Part shown: one piece after another, positions 32,776 through 41,938 of the stretch
How positions within the stretch are numbered: position 1 is the first letter of the stretch
Layout: each line of letters opens with the position of its first letter
DNA from: Hydrogenophaga sp. NFH-34
GTDB taxonomy: Bacteria > Pseudomonadota > Gammaproteobacteria > Burkholderiales > Burkholderiaceae_C
Assembly: GCF_021401345.1 (NCBI RefSeq)
Contig: NZ_JACBGE010000010.1
Coordinates: 62,001 to 126,000, forward strand
Reading direction: 5' to 3'
DNA: 64,000 bases
Program-made: the position numbers and the translations under genes
Notes under the pieces: model-generated
The model's input: the letters and a program-made list of their open reading frames with translations, nothing else
What the model was told of the DNA's origin: nothing
The model's database searches: none

Positions 32776-35700
32776 TCAGTCCAGAGGAGATAAATAACCC
32801 TTATCAATCAAATATTGAACATCAACCCTTACCCTCAAGCCATCTGGCTGCACAATTTGATATTGGATTCCTCCGCCAGGCTGCCCCATAGCAGGAGCCA
32901 CCTCAGAACGAACAACATTGAAAGGTTTTGTCACTTCATATCTTTCATAGCCATTGCCCTTTGCTCCTGGAGCAAGCGATCGCTGCTCATAAGGCGTATT
33001 TACAGGAGAAAGATATGTACCTCCTCGGCTACCATATCGATCCAATACTTGGCCGGGCTCAATTTTTATCGCCTTTGAAGTTCCGGGCACCGCACCTCCA
33101 TTTGGAGCCTGAGTGGACCAGTCCCATTCACCGCCCGCCTGGGTGCTGTTAGGACTTCTAAATTTATCGTATTGCTGAAAATCGTCGCGATAGAAATTAT
33201 TGCTCGCCTTCGCAACATCATCGCCCGAAGTACGAGAAAGCGCCTGCAGCGCCTCCAGACTGTTTTTGCCTGAAGCGCCTGCAACAACCTTGACACCCCA
33301 TTTGGCCAAGTCCAGTGCCGCCTTGGCATCTAGCAGCCATGCCTCGGGATAGACACCTTCCAAACCTTGGGCTTTGGTCAGTGCTACGTTTCGGTACTGA
33401 TCAAGGTGAGCCGCATCCGGGCATGCCGCCACGGGCGGGCAACCCAGCGCGGCACGCTCCTGGTTGATGAAGTTGACGACATCGTTGCACTCCGCACCCT
33501 GGCACGTCGCCGTGGCGTTGGCCAGCAACCTGTCGCTCAGGGCATCTTTCTCTTGCAAGGCAAAGGCGGTGGCGCAAGCGCTGCTGGACCCGTTCAGCAG
33601 GCAACTTTTTTCCGCTTTCTTCAGCGCCTCGCGCTCGATGTGTTTGAGATAGTTGTTCTCAAACGCGTTCTGCCCCGCTGCGCCGCCGTTGAAGAAGTTG
33701 CCCTGGGTGTTGCCCGAAGAGCCGCCGACCAGCGCGCCCGCGAAGCCTCCGGCCAAGTTGGAGGCCAGTGCGCCGACGCTGTTGAAGCTTTGCCCATCCA
33801 GTCCCGCTGCGGCGACCAGCAGTGCGTTGGGATCGTTGCTGTTCAGGTTCTGGTGGACTTGCTGCCCCGCCCAGTTGCCCACCACGGCGCCAGCCGCGCC
33901 TGCCCCACATCCTTCGCTGGAGCCGCCGCGTGCCGCTCCGGCCGCACACCCCAGCGCCGCATGGGCCGCGTAGTTGCCCAGGCTGCCTTCGGCGAAGGTG
34001 CTGCCGATCCAGTTGGCCGCGCTTTCGGCCACCGCGTCAGTGCCCGCATTGATAGCGGCTTGGAGCAGGTTGTCACCGAAGCTGCCCCCATAGGCGGCCG
34101 TCGTGCCTGCGGCGATCGCGGCCGTATTGATGGCTTTGGTGGCGATCTCGCTGGTGATCCCCAACCCCGGCACGAGCGCGTTGATGGCTGTGCTGACAAC
34201 GCCGCTGGTCAATGCCTTGCCGGCAGCATCCAACCCTTTGCCCAGATCACCGGTGATGATGGTGGTGTTGATGGCCGCGCTGGCCATGCCGGCCACGGTG
34301 GAGCCAATGCCTGTGGCCACCACGCTGCCCACCGTGGCAGTGGTCCCCATCGTCCCGGCCAACACGCTGCTTGCGCTCGCCCCGGCCCCAACAGTGGCCG
34401 TGGCTCCAGGCACGAAGCCTGCTGCCCACTGAGTCACCATGGGACCAATGACCCATGCCGCCACCACTGCAACAACCACGGCCACCAGTTGCTTGATCGG
34501 ATCGCTCTTCTTGGGTGGCTCCAGCGCCTTCTGGAAGGCCGCGCGGTAGCGCGCTTCGGCCAGTGCGCGCGCTTCGTTGTACAGCGCGTCCCCGGGTTTG
34601 ATCAGGCCGTGGCGCAGTCCGTCCAGCAGTTCCCGGTCGTGCTGGCTGATGTTTTTGTACAGGTACAGCCCGTCTTCGAAGAACTGGCTGTCGCTGTAGG
34701 TGTTGAGTTCGAGTTTGCTCGCCTGGTAGGCTGCCCCCTCTTTGGTGAAGGTGGGCCTGAAGCCGTATTCCACCTGCGCCGCGTAGGCGCTTCTGAAGCC
34801 TTGTTCGGCCAGCGCGCGCGCTCTTTCGTAGTCAGGGTGGCCCGGCTGGATGCTGCCGTTGCGCAGGCCGTTGAGCAGCCAGTGGTCGGCCTTGTTGACG
34901 TAGCCGTACGGGTTGACGCCTTGCAGGAAGAGTTCCCGGTCTTCCTTGAAGGCGCCGAAGTCAATGGCTCCCGCTGCCTGCTGGCCCAGCCAGTGCTGTT
35001 GGGCGCCCTGGCGCAGTTGTTCGCCCAGCTTCTCCGTGTTTTGCCCCACGTTCTTGAAGTGCAGGTTGCCCAGCCCGTCTTCAAAGTCGTGCGCCAGGCC
35101 GTCGCCGCGGATGTAGCCGAGCACGAAGTCCTGCTCCTTGAGGCCGAATCGGGCCAGGGTGGTGCTGCGCTCGTCTTCGGTGGGGGCCGGTGCGCTGCCC
35201 ACGTTGTTGAAGAAGTTCTGCACCAGGTCCGGGCACGGGGCGCTGTCGCGCCCGCCGCAGCCGCTGGGGCTTTGGCCCAGGCCCAGGGTCTGCTGGGTGT
35301 ACAGGATGGGGCTGCCCAACTGGCCGCCCTGCTGCTGTTGCAGGTGGCTCAGGTGGGTTTTGGCCTGCTCGCCCTGGATGAGGAAGAAGGCGGTGGCGCC
35401 GCCCAAGGGGTCTTGTGCGCCCTGGAAGGCGGCTTTGCCAATGAAGTCGTTGAAGGCTTTGCCTTTGAGGCTGTTGGCGCTGTCTTCGTGGCTTTTGCCG
35501 ACGTACTGGCCGTCCACGCTGCTTTGCCAGCCGCCGGTGGGTTCGTCACCGCTGGCGCCTCCGCCCGCTTTGCTTTGGGCGTAGGCCAGGGCCAGCGCAT
35601 AGTGCTGGTAGTTGTCGATCAGCGGCCCTGTGGGCGGCGTGGCCCCGCTCTCCGGGGCGTCGGCCGGCGGGGCCGAGAGCACACCGGCGCCGGCCAGGTA

Positions 35701-36210
35701 GGGGTTGTTGATGTTCAGGTACAGCCGCCCCAGGTACAGCCCGCCGGGCTCGGCCTCGCCCGGTGCGTAGGTGCCGGTGGGGGCGATGGCGGCCATCATC
35801 TGGTCGATGGTCATCTGCACGAAGTCGGGGTTCGTGCTGCTGGACAGGGCCACCGCGCTGGTGGTCCACAGCGCCGGGTTCTGCAACTGGTGCTGCAGCA
35901 GGTGGTAGTCCTGCACTTGCTGGTGGTAGCTGCTGTCGGTGCGCCCGGCCTGCACGTAGGTGCCGTCGGCTCGGTAGCCGGTGAAGGGGCGGCCGTTGCT
36001 GCCGGTGATCAGGTTGCTCGCCTGCGCAATGGCCTGGCCCGTGCTGCTGAGCGTGAGCGTGACCATCAGCAGCGCCGCCACCGCGCGCTTGAACCAGCCC
36101 CGCACGCCTTGCAGTTGCTGCGCATCGGGGCTGCTGCTCAGGCGGGGGGCCGTGATCTCCTGGCCGGGATCGGGTGGCTGTGGAACAGCGCGGGTGAAGG
36201 GCGCTTGCAT
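32776..36210 (-). CDS. exported polymorphic toxin with C-terminal TNT (NAD+ glycohydrolase) domain
   Basis: 1144 residues from ATG 36210 (GGGAGA upstream; ATG 36237 is less good). A long N-terminal extension precedes the hydrophobic signal VAALLMVTLTLSSTGQAIAQ, like extended signal peptides of large exported proteins. Middle: a Gly/Ala-rich hydrophobic stretch (~615-900) with AAHAALGCAAGAARGGSS, a pattern seen in CdiA-type proteins. The last ~90 residues (LDRYGSRGGTYLSPVNTPYEQRSL, YERYEVTKPFNVV, QPGGGIQYQ) match tuberculosis necrotizing toxin domains, which hydrolyse NAD+. No TpsB partner or filament repeats are seen, so the export route is open. Confidence 0.82.
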   Translation of the reverse strand: MQAPFTRAVPQPPDPGQEITAPRLSSSPDAQQLQGVRGWFKRAVAALLMVTLTLSSTGQAIAQASNLITGSNGRPFTGYRADGTYVQAGRTDSSYHQQVQDYHLLQHQLQNPALWTTSAVALSSSTNPDFVQMTIDQMMAAIAPTGTYAPGEAEPGGLYLGRLYLNINNPYLAGAGVLSAPPADAPESGATPPTGPLIDNYQHYALALAYAQSKAGGGASGDEPTGGWQSSVDGQYVGKSHEDSANSLKGKAFNDFIGKAAFQGAQDPLGGATAFFLIQGEQAKTHLSHLQQQQGGQLGSPILYTQQTLGLGQSPSGCGGRDSAPCPDLVQNFFNNVGSAPAPTEDERSTTLARFGLKEQDFVLGYIRGDGLAHDFEDGLGNLHFKNVGQNTEKLGEQLRQGAQQHWLGQQAAGAIDFGAFKEDRELFLQGVNPYGYVNKADHWLLNGLRNGSIQPGHPDYERARALAEQGFRSAYAAQVEYGFRPTFTKEGAAYQASKLELNTYSDSQFFEDGLYLYKNISQHDRELLDGLRHGLIKPGDALYNEARALAEARYRAAFQKALEPPKKSDPIKQLVAVVVAVVAAWVIGPMVTQWAAGFVPGATATVGAGASASSVLAGTMGTTATVGSVVATGIGSTVAGMASAAINTTIITGDLGKGLDAAGKALTSGVVSTAINALVPGLGITSEIATKAINTAAIAAGTTAAYGGSFGDNLLQAAINAGTDAVAESAANWIGSTFAEGSLGNYAAHAALGCAAGAARGGSSEGCGAGAAGAVVGNWAGQQVHQNLNSNDPNALLVAAAGLDGQSFNSVGALASNLAGGFAGALVGGSSGNTQGNFFNGGAAGQNAFENNYLKHIEREALKKAEKSCLLNGSSSACATAFALQEKDALSDRLLANATATCQGAECNDVVNFINQERAALGCPPVAACPDAAHLDQYRNVALTKAQGLEGVYPEAWLLDAKAALDLAKWGVKVVAGASGKNSLEALQALSRTSGDDVAKASNNFYRDDFQQYDKFRSPNSTQAGGEWDWSTQAPNGGAVPGTSKAIKIEPGQVLDRYGSRGGTYLSPVNTPYEQRSLAPGAKGNGYERYEVTKPFNVVRSEVAPAMGQPGGGIQYQIVQPDGLRVRVDVQYLIDKGYLSPLD

Positions 36211-36307
36211 GGGTTCTCCCTGAACTGACGGTGTCATGGGTTTGGGTGGTGCGGCGATTCGTGCCGGACTCCCGTGGGCCTGCAGGTCTGCGCCTGCCTG
36301 GTGGCCC

Positions 36308-36841
36308 TTATTGCCCGATGGCTTGCTTGAGGGCGTCTTCGAGCACGGGCTGGATGCGCTGCAGGATGACGGGCATGCGCTGCGCCACCAGTTGCGCCGA
36401 TTGCGTGTTGATCAGCTGCATTTTTTCCATCAGCCTGACGTAGGCCGGGTCCTGGTAGAGCTGCGTCAGGCGCTCGACTTCGGGGCCGCTCAGCTGTGCC
36501 TGATAGAGCTTGATGTAAGGCTCTTTCAGGCGCGCCCAGCCCAGTTCCTGGCGCAGCACGATGCCGATGCCGGGCACGGCCTTGTCCACCGCCACCTGCT
36601 GGGGGGGCGTGAGCGGCTTGCCGCCGTTTTGCTGCAACAGGTTGGTGATCACCTGTTGCCGCACCTGGGCTTCGATACCGCTGACGGCGGCCTCCAGCGC
36701 CTTCTGGGCGCCATTGACGGCCAGGAGCTTTTCGATGGCGGCCACACTGGCCGGACTGCTCTGGGCCATGGCTGTGTTCAGGCTGGTGATGCCGGCAAGG
36801 GCCAGGGCGGCGCTGGTCAGCAATCGTTGAAAGAAGGTCAT
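36308..36841 (-). CDS. DUF2059-like exported protein
   Basis: 177 residues with a signal peptide (MTFFQRLLTSAALALAGITS.., cleavage near AMA|QSS). The C-terminal helical part EPYIKLYQAQLSGPEVERLTQLYQDPAYVRLMEK is DUF2059-like. AAGGA precedes ATG. It lies 97 bp ahead of the toxin gene and 32 bp after the lipoprotein gene, all leftward, so the three are probably one transcript. A periplasmic chaperone or assembly role for the toxin is speculation. Confidence 0.72.
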   Translation of the reverse strand: MTFFQRLLTSAALALAGITSLNTAMAQSSPASVAAIEKLLAVNGAQKALEAAVSGIEAQVRQQVITNLLQQNGGKPLTPPQQVAVDKAVPGIGIVLRQELGWARLKEPYIKLYQAQLSGPEVERLTQLYQDPAYVRLMEKMQLINTQSAQLVAQRMPVILQRIQPVLEDALKQAIGQ

Positions 36842-36873
36842 GGTCGGTCCTTGGTGGGCGGAAAGCGGGGCGC

Positions 36874-38367
36874 TCAGTTCTTGCCCCAGGGGTGGGAGCG
36901 CTCGACCGGGGCGGTGCCGTTGTAGTGGGCCTTTTGTCCGTCAACCTGGGTGAAGTCGACCAGCAGGCCCTGCCCCTGGTAGACCTGTTCCTGGGTGGTC
37001 AGCGGCCCCGCCCACAGCAGGTAGTGCTCGCGGTAGCGCGCTTCGCGGTTGGAAACCTGCGGCTTGAGGATGTTGTTGCCGTTGCGGTCGAAGGCCATGA
37101 CTTCAAAGCTGGTTTCGGCCTTGACGGTCTCGTTGTTGTAGACGAATGCATCGAAGCGGCTGCGCACGGTGCCGAAGATGTCGACAGTGACGTACACCAG
37201 CACCTCTGCCGTGGGGTCGGATGGCACGGTGGGCGTCACGCCGCTGAGCAGAAAATAGTTGCGCACGAGGCCCATGAGCAGGCTGGCGTCGCTCTTGGGG
37301 ACCGGGAAGTTCTGGTATTCACCCAGGCCCCGGTAGGTGAGCGTGGCGGTGGCTTCCCGGGTGTGGCCCTTGGTCTGCGTGGTGCTTTCCGTTGGAGATG
37401 GGGTGATTTCCTGGCGCTGGCTGTTGTAGCCGCCATCGCTTCGGCTGCTGCCGTTGTTGCGGCTGTTGGTGACCGTGGTGCTGTCACTTTGATTGCTGCC
37501 GCTGCCGCTGCTGTTGGTGCTGCTTGTGCTGCTGCCCGTCCCGGAATTGGTGCTGGTCCCCGTCCCCGTGGTGGTGGAGGCATTGGTGCCTGAGCCATTG
37601 GTGGTGCTGGAGCCGCTGCTGGTCGTGGTGCTCGTGTTGGTGTTGCTTCCGTTGGTGTTGCTGGTGTTGCTGTCGTTGTTGTTGTAGTTGCTGCTGGTGT
37701 TCACACCGCCCGTGGTGCTGTTGCTGGAACCAGAGCTGCTGCCGCTGCCTGTGGTGGTGCTGGTGTGGGTGCCCGAGCCGTTGGTGGTGCTGGTGCCGTT
37801 GTTGGTCGTGGTGCTGGTGTTGGTGTTGGTGCCGTCCGTGTTCGTGCTGCTGCTGCTGGTTCCCGTGCTGGTACTGGAAGAACTGCCTGCGCTGTCACTG
37901 ATGCCGGTGCTGCTGTTGCTGCCACTTTGTTGCGTGGTGCTGATGGTGGTGCTGCCACCGCCACTGGCGCTGTTGTTGTAGTTGGCGCCGGAATCGGCCA
38001 GGTTGTAGACCTGAAAGGCGTTGGTCGTGCTGGTGACCGGGCCGGACATGCTGCCGTAGCTGAACAACAAGCCTGGGGTCCAGCGTCCTCCGCTGAAGTT
38101 GCCCCCGCCCTCGTCAGCCACGAGATCGAACACCAGGGCGGCCCGTTTGCCTTTGAGCGCGGTGATGTCGATGTCCATCAGCGCGGCGCGCACGCTCGCG
38201 GAAACCAGGCGCTGTTCGGTGGCGAACCGCTTGCCGCCGCCGTGCGCGGGCAACCCGGTGAGTGTGCCGCAACCGGTCAGCAAGGCTGTGGTGGCCACCA
38301 GGCCCAGAAGCGCCAGCGGCGCGGAAAACGAACGGGCAATAGCCGATGCAATAGGCTTCTGAGCCAT
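36874..38367 (-). CDS. large lipoprotein with Ser/Thr/Asn/Gly low-complexity region
   Basis: 497 residues from ATG 38367 (GGGAGG upstream). Lipobox ALLTGC places the lipid on Cys33. Residues ~45-125 are a folded segment (RAALMDIDITALKGKRAALVFDLV). Residues ~130-335 are almost only Ser, Thr, Asn and Gly with repeated units (STTTNNGTSTTNGSGT; STTTSSGSSTTNGSGT). The C-terminal ~160 residues are folded (TLTYRGLGEYQNFPVPKSDASLLMGLVRNYF..). First gene of the toxin transcript. The long flexible linker would let the C-terminal domain reach from the membrane; function unknown. Confidence 0.72.
   Translation of the reverse strand: MAQKPIASAIARSFSAPLALLGLVATTALLTGCGTLTGLPAHGGGKRFATEQRLVSASVRAALMDIDITALKGKRAALVFDLVADEGGGNFSGGRWTPGLLFSYGSMSGPVTSTTNAFQVYNLADSGANYNNSASGGGSTTISTTQQSGSNSSTGISDSAGSSSSTSTGTSSSSTNTDGTNTNTSTTTNNGTSTTNGSGTHTSTTTGSGSSSGSSNSTTGGVNTSSNYNNNDSNTSNTNGSNTNTSTTTSSGSSTTNGSGTNASTTTGTGTSTNSGTGSSTSSTNSSGSGSNQSDSTTVTNSRNNGSSRSDGGYNSQRQEITPSPTESTTQTKGHTREATATLTYRGLGEYQNFPVPKSDASLLMGLVRNYFLLSGVTPTVPSDPTAEVLVYVTVDIFGTVRSRFDAFVYNNETVKAETSFEVMAFDRNGNNILKPQVSNREARYREHYLLWAGPLTTQEQVYQGQGLLVDFTQVDGQKAHYNGTAPVERSHPWGKN
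37363..37980 (-). repeat. low-complexity Ser/Thr/Asn/Gly coding repeat
   Basis: About 205 codons within the lipoprotein gene, made of imperfect repeats that read as GCTG/GGTG/GTTG-rich tracts on the plus strand. Such tracts vary in length by slippage. The other strand is open but encodes only hydrophobic junk (LVLVPVPVVV..), an artefact. Confidence 0.8.
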
Positions 38368-38585
38368 GAATCCTCCCTCAAGGATTGTTGTTGATGGCTC
38401 GAAGCTATCACCGGAATGGCCGCGTTTTTCCGCTGTGAGCGCGCGAAGATGATCTGGAAGGCGCGCAGGGTGACAGTTTTCACGCTCGCCAGTGCGGAAT
38501 CTGTGGGAGCCCGCCCACAAATCGGTGCACCACGCCGCATCTCCTGCCTGCGGGTGCCGATCCGGCCAAGGGTTTCCCCTCTGAT

Positions 38586-38694
38586 TGCAGTGCACAACAG
38601 CATGCAAGATAGTGCATGTCTTTGCAGTATCCTGCGCCAGCTCCTGGGGCATGCAGCACACCCATCATTCAGGTTAAAACAATTTAAGCCTGAA
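38586..38694. promoter_or_regulatory. TGCA repeat array and AT-rich dyad upstream of the ABC importer
   Basis: TGCA at 38586, 38591, 38603, 38613 and 38623 (the last three exactly 10 bp apart), and again at 38652. TGCA direct repeats within palindromes are the known binding signal of BzdR/BoxR-type regulators of benzoate/benzoyl-CoA genes. Downstream, TTCAGG (38668) and CCTGAA (38689) frame an AT-rich 27-bp dyad that may hold the promoter. The rest of 38368-38774 has no gene. Confidence 0.5.
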
Positions 38695-38774
38695 GTTCGG
38701 GAAAGCCTGTATCCCCAAGACGTCGCGTGGCACCTACATTGAGCCTGTTACCAGACACCCACAGGAGACCACCC

Positions 38775-39962
38775 ATGACCACCCGCCGTCTTGTTCTGAC
38801 CCGCAGTGCCGCCGTGATCGGCGCCGCATCTTCCGGCTTGCTGTTGCCGCAGATCGTGCGCGCCCAGTCGGACAAGGTGCGGCTCGGGTTCATGCTCCCT
38901 TACACGGGCACTTTCGCCCAGCTCGGGGTCGCGATCGAAAACGGCGTGCGCATGGCGCTCAACGAGCAAGGTGGCAAGCTCGGCGGCCGCGAGGTCGAGT
39001 TCTTCAAGGTGGACGACGAGTCGAACCCGGCCAAGGGCATTGAAAACGCACAACGCCTGGTGCAGCGCGACAAGGTGGACGTGCTGATCGGCACCGTGCA
39101 CTCGGGCGTGCAGATGGGCATTCACAAGGTGGCGCGCGAATCGGGCGTGCTCAACCTGATTCCGAACGCCGGCGTGCACATCGCCACCCGCGCCCAGTGC
39201 GCGCCCAACGTGTTCCGCACCTCGTTCACCAACAGCCAGCCCACGCTGGCGCTGGGCAAGGCGATGGTCGACCGCGGCCACAAGAAGGCCGTGTGGATCA
39301 GCTGGAACTACGCCGCGGGCGATGAGGCCTTCGAAGGCTTCGAGCAGAGCTACACCGCCGCTGGCGGCACCATCGTCAAGAAGCTGGGGCTGCCGTTCCC
39401 GAACGTGGAATTCCAGGCGCTGCTGACCGAGATCGCCGCGCTCAAGCCCGACGCTGTGGCCTGCTTCTTTGCCGGCGGTGGCGCGGCCAAGTTCCTGCGC
39501 GACTACGCTGCGGCCGGCCTGAACAAGAGCATCCAGCTCTATGGCTCGGGTTTCCTGACCGAAGGCGTGCTCGACGCGGCGGGCGATGCCGCCAACGGCG
39601 TGCTGACCACCATGCACTACAGCGATTCGCTGGACACGCCCCGCAACAAGCAGTTCCGCCTGGAATACGCCAAGGCGTTCAAGCTGCAGCCCGACGTGTA
39701 CGCCGTGCAGGGCTACGACACCGGCCTGCTGCTGGTCCAGGGCGCCAACGCGGTCAAGGGCGACCTGTCGAACAAGAAGGCGCTGTATGCCGCCATGGAA
39801 GGCGCCACCATCGACAGCCCGCGCGGCAAGTGGACCATGAGCAAGGCCCACAACCCGATCCAGGACATGTACCTGCGCAAGGTCGAAAACAAGGAAAACA
39901 AGGTGATCGGCATTGCGCAGAAGGCCGTGGCCGACCCGGCCACCGGCTGCCGCATGGGCTGA
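38775..39962 (+). CDS. ABC transporter substrate-binding protein (Liv family)
   Basis: 395 residues from ATG 38775 (AGGAGA upstream). Tat-like leader MTTRRLVLTRSAAVIGAASS.., cleavage near VRA|QSD. Mature protein is the type I periplasmic-binding fold (VRLGFMLPYTGTFAQLGVAIENGVRMALNE, VLIGTVHSGVQMG). Family members bind branched-chain amino acids or aromatic acids. Neighbouring pobA and its operator make an aromatic acid the more likely ligand here, which is inference. Confidence 0.88.
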   Translation: MTTRRLVLTRSAAVIGAASSGLLLPQIVRAQSDKVRLGFMLPYTGTFAQLGVAIENGVRMALNEQGGKLGGREVEFFKVDDESNPAKGIENAQRLVQRDKVDVLIGTVHSGVQMGIHKVARESGVLNLIPNAGVHIATRAQCAPNVFRTSFTNSQPTLALGKAMVDRGHKKAVWISWNYAAGDEAFEGFEQSYTAAGGTIVKKLGLPFPNVEFQALLTEIAALKPDAVACFFAGGGAAKFLRDYAAAGLNKSIQLYGSGFLTEGVLDAAGDAANGVLTTMHYSDSLDTPRNKQFRLEYAKAFKLQPDVYAVQGYDTGLLLVQGANAVKGDLSNKKALYAAMEGATIDSPRGKWTMSKAHNPIQDMYLRKVENKENKVIGIAQKAVADPATGCRMG

Positions 39963-40041
39963 CCCTTCCTCCCCCGGTTTGCCTGACCTCGGCGCGCCCC
40001 ACACGGCGCGCCGCTGGCCGGGCTGTGCCACCGCATACCCC

Positions 40042-40905
40042 ATGGACTTCGCCAATTTCCTCATCCAGTTGCTCAACAGCCTGCAGTACGGGCTGTTGCT
40101 GTTCATGCTGGCCGCCGGCCTCACACTGATCTTCGGGATCATGGGCGTGGTCAACCTCGCGCACGGCAGTTTCTACATGCTGGGCGCCTACATGGCCTGG
40201 TTCTTCACGGCCCAGTTTGACAGCCTGCTGCTGGCCATCGTGGTCGGTGCCGTGCTCGCGGTGGCCTTCGGCTGGTTGCTGGAATGGACGCTGTTCCGGT
40301 TTTTCTACCACCGCGACCACCTCGACCAGGTGCTGCTGACTTTCGGCCTGATCTACATCTTTGAAGAAGTGCGCTCGCTGCTCTGGGGCGACGACGTGCA
40401 CGCCGTGCAGGTGCCCGAGGCGCTGAACTGGTCGATCCCGCTGACCGACACCCTCTCCTACCCGGTCTACCGGCTGGTGATGTCGGGCATCTGCATCGTC
40501 CTGGCGCTGGGTCTGTACCTGCTGATCAGCAAGACGCGCCTGGGCATGAAGATCCGCGCGGGCGCCTTCAACCGCGAGATGACCGAATCGCTGGGCATCA
40601 ACATCCGCCTCATCCACGGCGTGGTGTTCGCGCTGGGCGTTGGCCTGGCCGCGGTGGCCGGCATGATCGCGGCGCCCATCGCCAGCGTCTACCCCGGCAT
40701 GGGCAGCTCGGTGCTGATCATGTGTTTCGTGGTCGTGGTCATCGGCGGCATCGGCTCGGTGCGCGGCGCGCTGGTCGCGGCCCTGCTGGTCGGGCTGGTC
40801 GATACCTTCGGCAAGGTGCTGCTGCCCCAGATTGCCGGCATGGCGGTCTACATGCTCATGGCCGCCGTGCTGCTCTACAAACCGGAAGGCCTGTTCAAAC
40901 AATGA
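40042..40905 (+). CDS. ABC transporter permease, LivH type
   Basis: 287 residues from ATG 40042, about eight membrane helices. Family markers are LTLIFGIMGVVNLAHGSFYMLGAY and GGIGSVRGALVAALLVGLVDTFGK. Inner-membrane channel half of the importer with the LivM-type permease encoded next. Confidence 0.9.
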   Translation: MDFANFLIQLLNSLQYGLLLFMLAAGLTLIFGIMGVVNLAHGSFYMLGAYMAWFFTAQFDSLLLAIVVGAVLAVAFGWLLEWTLFRFFYHRDHLDQVLLTFGLIYIFEEVRSLLWGDDVHAVQVPEALNWSIPLTDTLSYPVYRLVMSGICIVLALGLYLLISKTRLGMKIRAGAFNREMTESLGINIRLIHGVVFALGVGLAAVAGMIAAPIASVYPGMGSSVLIMCFVVVVIGGIGSVRGALVAALLVGLVDTFGKVLLPQIAGMAVYMLMAAVLLYKPEGLFKQ

Positions 40906-40945
40906 GCGCCCAACCTGTCACGGTCTCCCGGGGAGCCCTGTCGTC

Positions 40946-41938
40946 ATGAGTGCCCCCAAAGCCCAACTCGAAAAGCTGCCGCGCAGCGTGCAGGTGCTGC
41001 TGGCCTTCGGCGCCATCGCCCTGGCCGCGTTTCCGCTCGTGCCCGTGGAGGGCAGCGACTTCTACCTGCAGATGCTCACGCAGATGATGATCCTGGCCAT
41101 CTTCGCGATGAGCCTGGACCTGCTGCAGGGCGTGACCGGCCTGGTCTCGCTCGGGCACGCGGCGTACTTCGGCATTGCCGGGTATGCCCTGGCCTTCATC
41201 ACGCCGCAGGACGCCCCCATCGCCCTGTGGTGGAGCCTGCCGCTGGCGGTGGTGGCAGCCGGCCTGGCGGCGCTGGTGATCGGCTTCTTCGTGGTGCGCA
41301 CCCACGGCATCTACTTCATCATGGTGACCATGGCCTTCGCCCAGATGGTCTATTTCCTGTTCTTCGACAACAAGGCCCTGGGCGGCTCCGACGGCATCTA
41401 CGTCTACTTCCGGCCCGACGCCTCGGCCCTGGGCCTGGACCTCGAAAGCAAGACCACCTTCTTCTACCTGACGCTGGTGCTGCTGATCGTGGTGTACGCT
41501 TTTTTGCGCCGTGTGCTGTTTTCGCCCTTCGGCCGCGTGCTCGCAGGCATCCGGGTCAATGAGCACCGGCTGCGCGCCGTGGGCTATGGCACCTTCGGCT
41601 ACAAGCTGGCCGCCTTCACACTGGCCGGCGCGCTGGCCGGGCTGGCGGGTTTTCTGTGGGCGGCGCAGACGGGCTTCGTCAACCCCGAGCTGATGGGCTT
41701 TCACATGAGCGCGCACGCCATCATGATGGTGATCCTCGGCGGCATGGGCAACTTTGCCGGCGCCATCGTCGGGGCCTTCGCCTTCGAATATGTGATGCAC
41801 GTCTTCAAAGACCTCACCAAGCACTGGCAGTTGCTGATGGGTGGGTTCATCCTGCTGGTGGTGATCGTGGCGCCGCGCGGCCTGCTGGGCCTGGGCGACA
41901 CGCTGCTGCGCCGCTCCCGCAAGGAGGCTTCGGAATGA
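40946..41938 (+). CDS. ABC transporter permease, LivM type
   Basis: 330 residues from ATG 40946 (GGGAG upstream). Hydrophobic throughout with LDLLQGVTGLVSLGHAAYFGIAGYA, LAGIRVNEHRLRAVGYGTFGYKLAAFTLAGALAGLAG and GGMGNFAGAIVGA, all LivM features. Its stop overlaps the next ATP-binding gene (ATGA). Confidence 0.9.
   Translation: MSAPKAQLEKLPRSVQVLLAFGAIALAAFPLVPVEGSDFYLQMLTQMMILAIFAMSLDLLQGVTGLVSLGHAAYFGIAGYALAFITPQDAPIALWWSLPLAVVAAGLAALVIGFFVVRTHGIYFIMVTMAFAQMVYFLFFDNKALGGSDGIYVYFRPDASALGLDLESKTTFFYLTLVLLIVVYAFLRRVLFSPFGRVLAGIRVNEHRLRAVGYGTFGYKLAAFTLAGALAGLAGFLWAAQTGFVNPELMGFHMSAHAIMMVILGGMGNFAGAIVGAFAFEYVMHVFKDLTKHWQLLMGGFILLVVIVAPRGLLGLGDTLLRRSRKEASE

Noticed and set aside
32776..36210. Complete CdiA/two-partner-secretion toxin
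   Set aside because: No haemagglutinin repeats, no TpsB gene nearby and too short for CdiA; only the Gly/Ala motif is shared.
33367..36228. 953-codon open frame antisense to the toxin gene
   Set aside because: It is the GC-biased shadow of the minus-strand toxin gene, which has signal peptide, domain matches and ribosome site; the antisense product has no family features.
37493..37981. Plus-strand hydrophobic frames (VLVPVPVVV.. type)
   Set aside because: Antisense reading of Ser/Thr/Asn/Gly repeats of the lipoprotein gene; no start signals.
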